Source: Spiroplasma endosymbiont of Aspidapion aeneum
GTDB taxonomy: Bacteria; Bacillota_I; Bacilli_A; Mycoplasmatales; Mycoplasmataceae
DNA: 64,000 nucleotides
Reading direction: 5' to 3'
Assembly (NCBI RefSeq): GCF_964031045.1
Contig: NZ_OZ034994.1
Span: 620,001-684,000, forward strand
A program made the translations under genes and the position numbers. A model generated the notes under the pieces. The model made no database searches, was not told the origin of the DNA, and was given only the letters and a program-made list of their open reading frames with translations. Within the stretch, counting starts at the first letter, position 1. Every line of letters starts with the position of its first letter. This document shows positions 15,856-27,954 of this stretch, piece by piece.

Positions 15856-17094
15856 ATGTTCTTTAGAAATCATAGCAGAATTTCAATATTATATGGTGTA
15901 TATCTTATGCAATTTATAATTTCACTCATTATTTTAATAGTATTTATTTCATCATATAATCTTGATTCAGATTTATCAAGATTAACAAATTCTTTTTTAA
16001 GTAATGATGAACAAAAAAATAAGATTATTAACACATTTAATAGTTCTTCTAAAATGAAAAATTTATTCTTCATCGCAGGATATGAAGGTTTTAAAAATAT
16101 TTTATCAGTTCACGGTTTTAGTTTATTTATATATGCAATAAATGCTTGCATTATTTTCCCATTATTATTAATATTTATAATTTATTTACTTTTAAATTTC
16201 ATCTGAATATATATAACATCAAAAATTAGAAGGGATTATAAATACAATTTTATAAGACAATTTGGTAAATGAGGTTTTATTATTTCAATTGGTATATTTT
16301 TAATATCAATGTTAATTGGTCTTGGTATAATAATTTCTTCTAAATATGATTTTAGTGACCAATTCTCAAATGATTGATTTTCAAATTTTAAAAGTAAAAA
16401 TATTAATAGTGATTTTGTTTCACATACATCAGTATTATTATATATCACAAATATATCAGATTTCATATTTCATACAAATAAATCAAACACTATAAACGAA
16501 CTTAGCAGTCTTCATACAACAATCCAGTATAGTGACCTTAGTTTTATTGTCACTTATTTTGGTCTTTATATTCCAATTGTGTTTTTCGTTTCAATCTTCT
16601 TTTTATCAATATTCATCGCATGTTTTTTATCAAAACGAAATGATAATGTAACATCATCGCTTTCAAATTGACTGGGAAATGTTAGAATTGATTCAATGAA
16701 AGAGTTTAGAGGAATGTTCTTTAAAAGCATTTACTTTTGAGTACTATCAATTGTTGCATTAGTAGCAATGATTTCTCCGGTCTTATTGTGTAGTTCTTAC
16801 TCTGGTTATGAGATAACACTTTGTACAATAACAGTAATTGCATTTTTAATTACATTTATTCCTCTCTTAATATGTTATATAAGAACTAAATGCATGTTTT
16901 CAACCTCATTTAATACATACATGTTTATAATGATGAATTTACATTTATTATTTACCATTTATGTACAAATTCTCGGATATACATTAATTCGTGGATCAAC
17001 AATAATTCCATTCCAAATATTTATATTCCAAATAATATTAATATATACCATTCAAATAACAACATTTGTGTTATTTATAAGATCTGATAAATAA
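15856..17094 (+). CDS. Multi-pass membrane protein of unknown function
   Basis: A 412-residue protein with about eight hydrophobic segments, an extracytoplasmic-looking loop (QFSNDWFSNFKSKN) between TM segments, and a serine-rich short segment. ATG at 15856 is the first usable start because an in-frame TAA directly precedes it. A purine-rich GAGAAGG lies about 15 bp upstream. Followed 13 bp later by another membrane protein and then an oxidoreductase, likely one operon. No family recognised. Confidence 0.65.
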
Positions 17095-17107
17095 TAAAGG
17101 AAAATTA

Positions 17108-17656
17108 ATGGAAATAAAAGAACTAAAATTAGATTCTCTTAAAATATCAATGATAAAAATACCACTTACAATTGGTTTATTTTTAATTGCTGTATTACCA
17201 TTTTTTGTTTTTGTTCACAATTCTGGTAAACTAGCAAGTCTAAAAAATAATGACATAGAAAAGATAATATTTATAATTCTTACAATTGGATTTATCTTAT
17301 TTTTATCATATTATTGAATGCGTTTTAATATTGTAAAAAAACAAAAGCACAAATTTGTTAAAAAAGAAATTATTACACTATTAATTTTTTCAATTTCTTT
17401 ATTGTTATGTTTTTTATTCTACAGTCTAGACTCTATCCTATCATTTTATTACAAGGAAAATATAATTATATTTTGAGTATTTTATAGTCTTGGTTTTATA
17501 TTTGCAATTATATCTTCTATCTATGAATATATTTCAAAATTGTATATAACAAATGATGTTATTGCTAGTAGATTTAAAAAAACAAAAAGTAATGATAGTG
17601 TGAAAACTAATGAAGAAGAAATTGTTATTAAAAAAAATATAAGGGAAACAGAATAA
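17108..17656 (+). CDS. Four-TM membrane protein of unknown function
   Basis: 182 residues with about four hydrophobic stretches (IPLTIGLFLIAVLPFFVFV first) and a charged C-terminal tail (KKTKSNDSVKTNEEE). AAAGGA lies 7 bp before ATG. It is in tight operon order between the 412-aa membrane protein and the GTG-started oxidoreductase (2 bp gap). No recognised family. Confidence 0.6.
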
Positions 17657-17658
17657 AA

Positions 17659-18615
17659 GTGATCAGAATAGCATTAATTGGAATTGGTGATTATACAGAG
17701 GATATTATTAAAATATTGTTAAAAATAGGAAACATTAAACTATCATATATTTTTGATGCAAATTATGAAAAAGCTATGTTATTTAAAAATAAACATTATA
17801 AAATGAATTTAAAAGCAACAAACAATTTAGAAAATATTGCCAATAATTCTGATTGTGTTATAATAAATTCTCTCATGCCAACAAAAGTAGATATTATTAA
17901 ATTTTTCTTAGTAAAGAAGGTCAATGTTTTTGCAATTCCACCAATTTCTTTTAACTTTGTTGACCTTTTAAATCTAAAAGAAATCGCCACTAGTAATAAT
18001 GTTTTTCTATCAGATTGTCCATTTTTTATTAATTCAAATTGATTTGAGGATGCAATAAAATTAAATATTAGTAATAAAATTCTTAAAGCAAGTTTTTATA
18101 ACAACAGTCAAAAAAGAGATGAACTACTTTCCAATAGGGGAGTTTTTGATAATAAATATGACTATAATCTTGGTAGGGGAGTTTTATTTGCAAATGGGTA
18201 TGGGATTGTTTATAGTGCAATCTTTTTATTTGGTAAAGTTGACAAGATAAAAGCTATAGGTCATAAGCTTTCTAACCATTCAGTTCTAGATTTTAATGCA
18301 ATTTTTAAACATCAGAACAATATAATCTCAACATTTGATGTTTCAGAACAATATTGCTCAAATAACAAATCATTAATAATTTGTGAAAATAACCCATTTT
18401 ACCTCATAAATTATAATATTTTAGAGGAATTTAATATAAAATATAGTAGTAGGAAGTTTACTCTCACCATTCAAACAAATAATGACATTATTGAAACATT
18501 TAAGACTTATTTAAAAAATATTAAAAATAATGACCGTAAGTTCTTTAATAGCCTATTAAATATTTCAATTGAAACAATTAGATGTTTATCTTTAATTGAA
18601 TCAGAGATCAAGTAA
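17659..18615 (+). CDS. Gfo/Idh/MocA-like NAD(P)-dependent oxidoreductase
   Basis: 318 residues with an N-terminal Rossmann fold (IRIALIGIGDYTEDI, then SCVIINSLMPTKVDI) and a C-terminal alpha/beta part as in glucose-fructose oxidoreductase-type dehydrogenases. The usual E-K-P catalytic segment appears weakened (VNVFAIPPISF), so activity on sugars is uncertain. Start is GTG at 17659, two bases after the previous stop, with AAGGGAAACAG upstream. The gene is the last of a three-gene run. TGA at 18043 is Trp. Confidence 0.65.
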
Positions 18616-18887
18616 TTTCGTGAGAAAAAATAAAATTTGAGATATTATTAACAAGAATTTAAGAAAAAAAAATAAATTAAGTAAAAAAATATAAGAAGAT
18701 AAAAAAGTATTTATCTAAAATAATTTAAGTTTCTTATTCTAATAAAGGTTAATATTTTAAATGTAAATAAAGTCTTTAGTTAAATTAATGCTATACTTAT
18801 TAGAATGTTTTAAACTAAATATATGAGTAAACTAAATAAAATTATTCGATAATAAAATTAAATATATTCGTGAAAGGAATTAAAAAA

Positions 18888-19841
18888 ATGAGAAATAATG
18901 GAAAAATAGTATTAATTGGATGTGGACAAGTTGGAAATAGTTTTCTATATTCTGCAATAAACCAAGGATTATCAAATCAATATGTATTAATGGATTTTTT
19001 TAAAGATATTGCAGAAGGAAATGCTTTAGATCTTTTAGATACACAAGCTGGTTTACCAATTCCATTTTCAACTATCAAAGCTTCTGATGATTTTAATGAT
19101 TGTAAAGATGCAGAGATAATTGTAATAACAGCTGGAAGACCACAAAAAAAAGGTGAAACTAGATTAGAAATGGTCCTTGACAACGCAAAGATAATGAAAA
19201 ATATTGCCGAAAATATAAAGAAATCTGGTTTTCATGGGGTTACAATCATTGCATCTAACCCGGTTGATATTTTAACTAATGTTTATTTAAAGGTTACAAA
19301 TTTTGACAAACACAAGGTTATTGGATCTGGAACAACGCTAGATACTTCAAGGTTGCGAAGATTAATTGCAGAAAAATTTGATGTTAGTCCCAAAAGTGTA
19401 CATGCATATTTAATGGGAGAACACGGAGATTCTTCGGTGGCAATTTGAAGTTCTTCATCAATTATGGGAAAAAACTTTGACACAATAATATCTGAAGGAA
19501 AAATTACAAAAAAAGAATTGGATGCGATTGTAAAAGAAGCAGAACAAATGGCATATACTATTATTAACAAGAAAGGGTCAACTTCATTTGGGATTGGTGT
19601 TTACTTAACCCAGATTGCTAGAGCTGTCTTGGATGACTTTAATGAAATTTTAATGGTTGGTTGTTTATTAAATGGAGAATATGACCAACACGACATTGTA
19701 ACTGGTGTTCCAGCAATTATATCTAAAAATGGTTGAGAAAGAATTATTGAATGACATCTAAATGAAGATGAGATATCAAAATTTGATGCTTCATGTAGAG
19801 TTTTAAAAAAATCTTGAGATGAAGTAAAAGACAAAATATAA
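18888..19841 (+). CDS. ldh: L-lactate dehydrogenase
   Basis: Reduces pyruvate to L-lactate with NADH, closing fermentation. 317 residues. NAD-binding GCGQVGNSF, TAGRPQKKGETRLEM with the substrate-loop Arg, ASNPVDILT, and the catalytic His in GEHGDSSVAIW. I chose ATG at 18888 because AAAGGA lies 9 bp upstream; an in-frame GTG at 18870 overlaps that site. Two- or threefold TGA = Trp near the C-terminus. The nearby PDH genes at the left end supply the other route for pyruvate. Confidence 0.95.
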
Positions 19842-19884
19842 AATTTAAGGGGATTTTATATTATATTTTTGGAGGTATAAACAC

Positions 19885-21552
19885 ATGAGTTATTTAATCA
19901 ACCAAATCGACAAAGAATTTAAAAAAACTATAAAAATCAAAAACTATGACAAAAAAATCAACTACATTATTTCAAAAAACGATGATATAAGTAGGGGGTT
20001 TTTTTCTACTAATTTTGCCCTTATTTATGGAAAATATGAAAACAAAAATCCTGTCGATGTTGCTGATGATATTGTAAAACACCTTTTAGAGAATAATAAA
20101 ATATTTTCCAAAATAGAAGTAGCAAAACCAGGATTTATTAATTTTTGGCTAAAAGAAGAAGTTATTAGCAAGTTTTTAAGTGATGCAATTTTAAAGGGAC
20201 TCGACTTTGGAAAAGAGGATAATTCTAACTATTATTTTAACATTGAAATAATTAGTGCAAATCCAACTGGATGATTGCATATTGGTCACGCTCGTAATGG
20301 AATTGTTGGAGATTGTTTTATAAGAGTTTTAAAACACTTAGGATACAGAGTTAAAGCTGAATACTATTTAAACGATGCTGGAAATCAAATAAACATATGT
20401 GCAATCACAATTTTTTACCATTATATGAAAGCTCTTGGTAAAGAAATATCTCCCCCAACAGAAATGTATGGAGGGGATATGTATGTTGAACTTGGTGGAG
20501 AATTTGCCAAAAAATATAAAGAAAAATATGTAAATAACAAAATAGACTATGAAGGTAATAAAATTATCGATAATGAAGTTAATACCTTTTTTAGAGAAGA
20601 GGCTGTAAGAATTTTTTTAACAGAAATTAAAAAACAAATTGCAGAAGTTGGAATTAAAATTGAACATTATTCTTCAGAAAAAAGTATGTATGATAGTAAT
20701 GAGATTGATAGGGTATTAGAATTGTGCAAAAGTAAAAATTTGTCTTATGAAAAAGATGGCGCATTATGATTAAAAACAACTAAAATGGGTGATGATAAAG
20801 ATAGAGTTATGATCAAAAAAGATGGAACATATACATATATTGTTCCAGATTTAGCATCACACTCAATACGTTTTAAACGAGAAAATGCAGATATTTATAT
20901 AAACTTTTGAGGTGCTGACCACCACGGTTATATTCCTAGACTTATCGCCGGTATAACATTAATGGGTTATAAAAAGGGATTGCTTGAAATTGATATTATT
21001 CAAATGGTTAGATTAATTAGGGACAATAAAGAGGTAAAAATTTCAAAAAGAAAAGGTACAGCTGTTTGAATGAAAGATGTGATCGAAGAAATAGGGATTG
21101 ATGCTCTTCGTTACATGTTAAATTCAAAATCTCCATCATCACATCTTGATTTTGATTTAGATCTTATTTTAAGAAAAGATGCATCTAATCCTGTTTATTA
21201 TGTGCAATATTGCGTTGCTAGATGTAATCAGGTTTTAGAAAAATGAAATAATAATTCTTCAAAAGTAAATAATTTTTCAAAATTAGTTCATCCAAAGGAA
21301 ATTGATTTAATTTTACATATTGACCAATTTATAAATACCCTTCATTATGCTAGAGACCAAAGAGCTCCAAATGTATTGTGTGATTTTGCTTACGGTCTTG
21401 CAAAAAGATTTCACTCTTATTATGGTGAAATAACAATAATTTGTGATGATAATGAATTAGCAGCACAAAGAATTAATTTAGTTAGACTAGTCTACAACGT
21501 AATGAGTATTTGCTTAAATTTAATTGGGGTTGAAGTGAAAAATAAAATGTAA
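19885..21552 (+). CDS. argS: Arginyl-tRNA synthetase
   Basis: Charges tRNA-Arg. 555 residues, usual length. The N-terminal Add1 domain is followed by the class I signature [16 protein letters not shown], then the anticodon-binding DALR-type C-terminal domain ([13 protein letters not shown]). [11 protein letters not shown] stands where KMSKS is found in other class I enzymes. GGAGG lies 10 bp before ATG (TTGGAGGTATAAACACATG). Several TGA codons are Trp. Confidence 0.95.
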
Positions 21553-21586
21553 TTTTTTTACTCTATAACAATAAGGAGAAAATCAA

Positions 21587-22390
21587 ATGAAAGCATATGA
21601 ACAAATTATGTCAGAGCTTGGAGCAAATGGATATAATTGAGTACCACAGAACTTCAAAAATCTTGATGAAAAAATATGAATTAGAATGGGAGAATATTTC
21701 AACGAATCTGAAGTAGTTCTTTCTGCTCTTTGATGTTCATTTGAAGATGCTGATGGTAAAAAGAATGGAATTATATTTATAACCAGTGAAAGGTCATTTG
21801 TTTTAGATGTAAATGATACAACAAATTCTGTTAAGATAAAATATACACCATATAATATTTTTTCTTCAACAAAATGTCAAACTCAATTTTCCTCAACCAC
21901 AAAGGGAATGAATTATATCTCATTAGATATTCAAGGATACCAAGATTTAAGAACCTATGAATGTCCAAATAAGCTTGTTGCAAAACATTTTATTGATACA
22001 CTTTTAAATAGGGTGAGTGATATTGATTATGAGGAATTGCCAGAATCAGATGACCCATTAATATCTGAAAATAAAAAAGAACAATTAATTGATGAAGAAT
22101 TAGAAAAAGTTAAAGAGCAATTTGATCATAATTTCAAAGAAAAAAATCCTGACGAAATTGATTACGAGGATTCGCCTTTATGAAATAAAGCTCCAGCAGA
22201 AAATTATGAAAAGGAAGTTGAAATAAAAACGGTTCCAATTAAGGAAATGGTGAAGCAACCAAATTCTCGACCCAAAAAGGAAGTTTCTGAATTATATGCT
22301 TCAAAAATGCGGTCTAAAATTTGATGTATTTGATTTATAATTCCAATATTAATTTTAACAATTATGTTAGTCGCTATTTTTTTAAAATAG
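21587..22390 (+). CDS. Tail-anchored protein with acidic linker, unknown function
   Basis: 267 residues: a folded N-terminal part of about 125 residues (ends near YECPNKLVAKHFIDTLLNR), an acidic low-complexity linker (EELPESDDP, EKNPDEIDYEDSP), and one C-terminal transmembrane segment (WCIWFIIPILILTIML). The N-terminal part, with repeated beta-rich segments and TSERSFVLDV, resembles a PH-like fold but I cannot prove this. AAGGAG precedes the ATG. Followed 15 bp later by another unknown gene. Confidence 0.6.
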
Positions 22391-22405
22391 ATAAAGAGGT
22401 ATTTT

Positions 22406-22891
22406 ATGAATGAGAAAATATATAATATTAAAAATAATAATCTTGATTTTGTACATTTTACAAAAGAAAAATTATTTTGTAGAATAAGAAGCAATATAGA
22501 TGATGTTAATGTTTGTTGAATTAGTGATGATGCTTATTTTAATAAAAATGTAATTATGTTTTTTAGACATTTTGTTAAGAAGGCTAAAAATAATAATATT
22601 CTCACAGTTGTCAATGACTTGTATGAATTATTAGAAAAAAATTACACTGATAAAGAATTAGATTTTATCAAAGAAATATTTTACAAATTATACACAACAC
22701 AAGATATTGACCAAAACCTAACTAGCTATGAACTATTAAGAAAACATAATGAATTTTTATATTTAGTTCTTGCATATTTTGTTATTGAAAAATGTCCAGC
22801 AAATTATCTAGAATTTGGTAATCTAATAATTTCTTTTAAAAATGTTAAAGAGTTTGTTGCATTAAATTTCTGAGATAAATATTTTAAATAG
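22406..22891 (+). CDS. Hypothetical cytoplasmic protein
   Basis: 161 residues, mainly helical, no signal peptide or membrane segment, no recognised motif. It contains VCWISDDAYFNKNVI and a C-terminal hydrophobic-helical region FLYLVLAYFVIEKCP. ATG follows AAAGAGG. It overlaps the convergent next gene by 8 bp at the stop codons. Confidence 0.6.
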
Positions 22892-23312
22892 TTCTTGTAC
22901 TTAAAATATCATCTTTTTCAATTTTATATATATTCGCCCCATTCCCAGCGAGAACATATATACTATAAGTTTCTTTATGATACTTTGAAAATTTATTTGG
23001 TGGGAAATTGCGATATATTTCAAAAACACGTCTTTTAATATCACAAAAAATTACATCGACTGGTTGAAATATACCAAAAGAATTAAACGCTTTTGACCCA
23101 TATATACAAAATCATTGCTCACTTAAAATTGCATTTTTGAATAATAAACCATTTAGCTTTTGTGAAAATTGTTTGATCTTTCTCACTCTTATGTTAATCT
23201 CTTCATCATTATGAAGCAATTTGAACTTATCGTTACTTGATCTTATTTTTCTTATTCTATCTCTTTTAAATATTTTATTTGTTGATTTGAATAAATTGAG
23301 TATTTTAGGCAT
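22884..23312 (-). CDS. Small protein, DUF192-like
   Basis: 142 residues. The middle and end read NGLLFKNAILSEQWFCIYG, then PVDVIFCDIKRRVFEIYRNF and YVLAGNGANIYKIEKDD, an order of elements like DUF192 (UPF0127): G-L-M-F near the start, P-L-D-I-V-F-x-D, then a Y-V-L-E-x-x-A-G-like strand. N-terminal 45 residues are basic. The match is from memory of the family and is moderate. A TGA at 23112 is Trp. It converges on the preceding gene with an 8-bp overlap. Confidence 0.5.
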
Positions 23313-23389
23313 TTTATTTGTCCAATTTCTTGTATATTTATATTATATAGTATAAAATAAGTATATAAATAGATTTTGAGGTAATTATA

Positions 23390-23962
23390 ATGAAAAAACT
23401 TGCAATTATTATTGCAGATGGTTTTGAAGAAACAGAGGCTATTGGAACAATTGATATTCTACGTCGTGCAATGGGATTTTCTGATAATAAGATAGTTAGT
23501 GTAGATACTTTTTTACTAAAAGCCCAAGGGTTAAATGCTATTGGAGCACATAATATTGAGATTAAATGTGATTACAATATTAATGAATTAAATGATTTAG
23601 AATATAGCGCAATAATATTTCCGGGTGGTCCAGGATATGTTAATTATTTTGAAGATAAAAAATTATCTAACATTACATTATCAATGGCAAAGGATAAAAA
23701 AATAATTGCAGCTATTTGTGCCGCTCCTCAATATTTAGGTTATTTAGGTCTAGTAGATAATAAAGAAGTTGTTCATTATCCAGGGGCAAACAAATATTTA
23801 GATAAAGCAAAATTATCTAGTAAAAAAGAAGCTATACAAGATGAAAATATTATAACTGGTCGATCAATATCTTCTGCAATTGATTTTGCACTATTAATAG
23901 CAGATAATTTTTTAGAAAAGTCTCAATATAAATTATTATTTGAATCTTTAATAAGACAATAA
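23390..23962 (+). CDS. DJ-1/PfpI family protein
   Basis: 190 residues of the DJ-1/ThiJ/PfpI glutamine amidotransferase-like fold. Visible: LAIIIADGFEETEAIGTID with the conserved Glu, FPGGPGYVNYFED, and the nucleophile elbow AAICAAPQYLG with Cys followed by a conserved Ala-Ala/Pro. Members act as deglycases, chaperones or proteases; which one applies cannot be told. GAGG lies 9 bp before ATG. A pair of PQ-loop genes follows within 23 bp. Confidence 0.88.
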   Translation: MKKLAIIIADGFEETEAIGTIDILRRAMGFSDNKIVSVDTFLLKAQGLNAIGAHNIEIKCDYNINELNDLEYSAIIFPGGPGYVNYFEDKKLSNITLSMAKDKKIIAAICAAPQYLGYLGLVDNKEVVHYPGANKYLDKAKLSSKKEAIQDENIITGRSISSAIDFALLIADNFLEKSQYKLLFESLIRQ

Positions 23963-23984
23963 TATAGGAAAGGGACTTTAAATT

Positions 23985-24395
23985 ATGATTTTACTTGGAA
24001 ATATATGTGGTTATGTTGGAGCCTTTTTAATTATTATTTTTTTAATTCCACAACTATATTTAATGTTTAAAAAAAAGTCAATAAGTGATGTTAGTTTATT
24101 AATGATTATTATGTTATCTACAGCTTCATTTGGTTGGATAACATTTTCAATATATAATTTAGTTAATGGAGATAACAGCGTTATTCAAATCTTAATAACT
24201 AATTCGTCAATTGCTTTTTCAACATTAACTATGTTGGTTTACAAATGATATCAATATAATCGCGATAAAAAAATTGTTTATAATTTAGAAAATAATAAGT
24301 ATTTTTATAAGGATAAAAATATAAACACATGCACACTAAATGAATTATTATTAATTGAAGCAGAAATCTTAAATGAGTCAGGGAGGTTAAAATAA
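23985..24395 (+). CDS. PQ-loop membrane protein (SemiSWEET-like), first of pair
   Basis: 136 residues with three transmembrane helices and the PQ motif FLIPQLYLMFKKKSI in the first, the layout of a SemiSWEET/PQ-loop half-transporter. A cytoplasmic tail of about 45 residues follows. The stop overlaps the next start by one base (TAATG), which couples translation with a second PQ-loop protein. Substrate unknown; sugar or amino-acid export is typical for the family. Confidence 0.75.
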
Positions 24396-24763
24396 TGCCA
24401 CTTTGAATTAATATTATTTACTGGTGTGCTGCTGGATTGACAATTATAAGAACTTTGCCTCAAATTTATGTAACAGTTGCAAAGAAACAAATATCAAATT
24501 TAAGTATTAGTTCTCAGTTATTTTATATAGTTGGTTGTGGGTTGTGAATAATTTATTCAATTGCTTTTTTTGATACATTAGGATGGGCAACCTTGCTAGT
24601 AAATATATTTGCACTCGCAATATCATTATTTTTAGTATTTTACATATTAATATTGAAAAAAAGTAATAAAAAGTCTAATATTATAGTAGATACTCCTCAG
24701 ACACTTAGTGTTTTGGAGATGAAAATAAAAATTGCAATGTTAGTTGAGAAAGACCAAATATAA
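24395..24763 (+). CDS. PQ-loop membrane protein, second of pair
   Basis: 122 residues, three transmembrane helices, PQ motif in TIIRTLPQIYVTVAKKQI and a second helix ending GCGLWIIYSI. It starts in the TAATG overlap with the first PQ-loop gene. Two unequal half-size proteins from coupled genes could form a heterodimer, in contrast to the homodimers of most SemiSWEETs. That is inference from gene order. Confidence 0.75.
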
Positions 24764-24808
24764 TATAAAGTTTGTTACTATAATTTAATAGTATAAAATG
24801 GGGGTCAT

Positions 24809-26014
24809 GTGATTACTTTTAAAAATACAGAGAACGCTATAAACAAAATTTATAATTTAGGAGTTACACCATCAATTGTTACGTGTGTTGCCATAAATAA
24901 ACAAATAGTATTTAAAAATGCTATTGGAACAACTTCTAAAAAAAATAAAAAAATAGCTGAATTTGATGACTTATTTAGAGTATTTTCACTATCAAAAATA
25001 GCTGCTGTTGCTTGTTTTTTAAAATTGTATGAAAAGAAACTTTTTTCATGAGATGATGATGTTGATAAATATATCCCAGAATTTAAACATGGGAGTATTT
25101 TTAAGGGGTTAAGAATTAAAAAAAGAAAAAATCCAATTAAAATAATTAATCTATTAAATATGACTAGTGGAATCCCATATGGAGAACCTGTTGATTTTGT
25201 TAGCCTAAAAGCAACACCAATTCACCTAAATTGGAATAGAAAATTTTTTACTGAGAAGAATAATTCTTGTCTAAATTTATCAAAGACAATAGCAAAATTA
25301 AACACATATTTTGAACCAGGAACTGATTGAAAATATGGATTGAATTTTGAAGTTATGTCTGGAATAGTTGAGGTTATCACAAACAAAAAATTTGTTGATG
25401 TCATAAATGAGGAAGTATTTAAACCACTTTGTATGAATGATACTGCATATTATTTTAAAGATGAAGATAGAGCAACAGATCTTAATTACAATTTCGTTGC
25501 AACGAAAAATAGATTACTTCATACATTAAACTTTAAAATTAATAATCACAGTTCTTTTATTGGTGCTGTTAAAAAGCGAGATTGTGTACAAGCAGGGGGG
25601 AGTTTAATTTCTACTGCTTTAGACTTTATGAAATTATTATCAACTCTAATAGATGGTAAGGATAACGAGGGGAATGATTTTTTATCTGAAGAATCATTAA
25701 AAATATTAACTTCATGTTGATATGAGTTTTCAAAAAAAAATAAATCTTTTAAGAAAATTAGTGGATTATCACCACTAGATTATAACTACGGTTTGGGAGT
25801 TCGTGTGAGAAGTTCTCTAACAAACGAACCATTAACAAATTTGGGTGAGTTTGGATGAAATGGTATTGGTGGTTGCTTTTCTATTATTGACCCGGTCTAT
25901 AAGGTTACTGCTATAAATTTTTTAAGTGGCTTTCCAGCAAAAAATAAGCTTACAGATAAAATTTTTATCAAAGGTTTATATCAAGATTTACACCAGTATT
26001 TTAATCATTCTTAG
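24809..26014 (+). CDS. Serine beta-lactamase-like hydrolase (class C / esterase type)
   Basis: 401 residues of the beta-lactamase/transpeptidase-like fold (Pfam Beta-lactamase). Nucleophile motif SLSK near residue 66 (RVFSLSKIAA), second motif YGLN (DWKYGLNFEVMSGIVE), family block LLNMTSGIPYG, and near the end EFGWNGIGG in the place of the KTG/HTG motif. A cell-wall-less bacterium has no murein, so a D-peptidase role is unlikely; it is probably an esterase or peptide hydrolase. No signal peptide. Start is GTG at 24809 with GGGG upstream. Confidence 0.8.
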
Positions 26015-26228
26015 AGTAATTAAATTAATATAATTAACAATAAAGAAAATAGCAGCAAATCAGAATAATAAAATACAAAAGCTTTATATAGCGATTAAAC
26101 AATATATTTTAAAGAATTTTAGGATTAAAAAAATATAAAATTATTTATTCAAATTATTAAATAATAAATATTTTGATATTAAAAAAATGAAGTTAAAATA
26201 AAAATAAAATATGTAGGGGTGTTTTTAC

Positions 26229-26265
26229 AAAAAAAAAGGATTTGAGTATTTGTACTCAAACCCCC
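26229..26265 (-). terminator. Terminator at the end of the feo operon
   Basis: On the - strand a GGTTTGAGTA/TACTCAAATCC hairpin is followed by nine T residues, directly after the stop of the basic protein gene. It closes the long - strand operon that begins at 33149. Confidence 0.8.
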
Positions 26266-26268
26266 CTC

Positions 26269-27084
26269 TTATTTTTTAATTTTATTTTTTGTTGGACTCT
26301 TACTTGTACTTTTAATAGATTCTGGTGATTTTTTTAAACTACTTGAGTCTGCTTTAGTCTTTGGTTTAGAACTAACAGATTTGTTAGTTTTAGGTGCATC
26401 AGAAGCATATTTGAGATCATTTGTAGACGATAGTCTATCCTTTTTTTCTCTAGGTTGTTTTAGAGCAACTTTAGCATTTTTTTGTTTGTTAGATAATGTA
26501 GACTTCTTTGCATTTTCAATTTCATCCTCAAGTATTTTAAGTGAATTTGCTTGATAGATAGTTTTTTTACCACGAGACTTTAGAATATCTACCTTTGGTG
26601 CAATATCAGATCTCTTGGGGGGTTTATACTCTTTTTTTGAAGTAGGGTTGTTTTGTTTGGCGATCATTAATATTTGTTGTAATGTTAATTTAGTTTTATC
26701 AATTTTTGAAACATCAATTTTTTCTTGGGGTTGATTTACAACCTTACCCCCATTACTAGACAATCTCATTTTTAATGCAGCTACCCTACTATTTAATTCT
26801 TTATCATCTACTTTTTTTATATTTCCATCATCATCTTCATAATCTTTAGTTTGTGCTTTTATTTTTTGATTATGTTTTTTGGCATTTTCCAAAATTCATT
26901 GTAAAGTCCCCTTCTGAGGTTTACTATGTTTTGCAGCTTTTTCTATGTCTTCTTGATTGGGAGTACCATGAAGTCTTCTTACTTTAGAATCAATTTCCTT
27001 ATCAATACGTTGATTTTGACTTTTAATTGATTGTTCTTCACAAACATGAATCTTAGTGTGGATTGGACAAAATTTAGGAATCAT
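26269..27084 (-). CDS. Basic, low-complexity protein with N-terminal Cys/His cluster
   Basis: 271 residues, no signal or membrane part, extremely rich in K and S; the last 90 residues are a mix of SKPKTKADSSS and related blocks. The N-terminus has CPIHTKIHVC (C-x2-H-x3-H-x-C), a possible zinc site. A nucleic acid-binding or scaffold role is only a guess. I chose ATG at 27084 because AAGAGGTG (27091-27098) fits as its ribosome site; an in-frame GTG at 27093 overlaps it. Last gene before the terminator; one TGA is Trp. Confidence 0.6.
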
Positions 27085-27096
27085 TATATTCACCTC

Positions 27097-27936
27097 TTAA
27101 AAAAATATATCTGCTGCAATTAATGCAAATGTTTCTCTTCCTGTATGTGTTATAATTGTATTTGGTAAAACTTCTTCTAAACCTATCTTAAGACCAGATA
27201 CAATTGCTTCTGATTTAATTAATTCTAACGTTTGTAAACTACACTTGCTATAAGATATATCGATTGTTGTAAATCTATTATCAATAAACCATTCCATAGC
27301 ATATGAGATTGCATTCTTAAATAGTCTTATTTTTGTTTCCTTATCTATTGTCCCGTCATATTTAAGAATAGGAACAAATTTTGCCATTTTTGCCAAAATA
27401 GCAACTGATTTTGAAACACGCCCACCTTTAACAAGTTGCTGTAAATTTTTTGGAATTATAAATCCAAACTTATTGTATTTATTATTATTTGATATATCTT
27501 CGATAATATCTTTAATTTCTGCTGGAGTTTTTCCTTCTGATAATAATTTTTTTATTTTTAAAATAATCCTTGAATTAACAACAGAAACACCATTAGTGTC
27601 AATTACAGTTACTTTTCCTTTGTATTCATCTTCATCTGCAATTCGTACAGCGGTATTAAATTGACCCGATAAACCCTTTGAAAGTAAACAACAAATAATA
27701 TGGTCATTTTCTAATAATAAATAATTTCATTTGTCAATTAAATCTCCAATGATTGATTGTGATGTTTTTAAATTATCATTATCTAATAATGTATAAAAAT
27801 CATCCTCACTTAATGAGTTGTCATCTTGAATAACTGTTAGATCTGATTTAACTATATTTAGGGGCAATAATTCAATCTCATTTTCAATCATAAATTTTTT
27901 TGAAACAGAAGAATCTGCTAAAATAACTACTTTCAT
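27097..27936 (-). CDS. DegV family fatty acid-binding protein
   Basis: 279 residues. DegV/FakB-type proteins bind a fatty acid and hand it to a fatty acid kinase. Visible: start VVILADSSVSKKF, then KTSQSIIGDLIDKW with the T-S-Q motif, SKGLSGQFNTAVRIA, and near the end HTGRETFALIAAD in the place of the family's HxGPG(T) motif. The last motif has GR in place of GPG. One TGA is Trp. 12 bp upstream of the basic protein gene, 18 bp after a small membrane protein. Confidence 0.9.
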
Positions 27937-27954
27937 TTATTTTCCTTATCTATT

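Noticed and set aside
18870-18890. GTG at 18870 as start of ldh
   Set aside because: It overlaps the likely Shine-Dalgarno sequence of the ATG at 18888 and adds residues not found in LDH.
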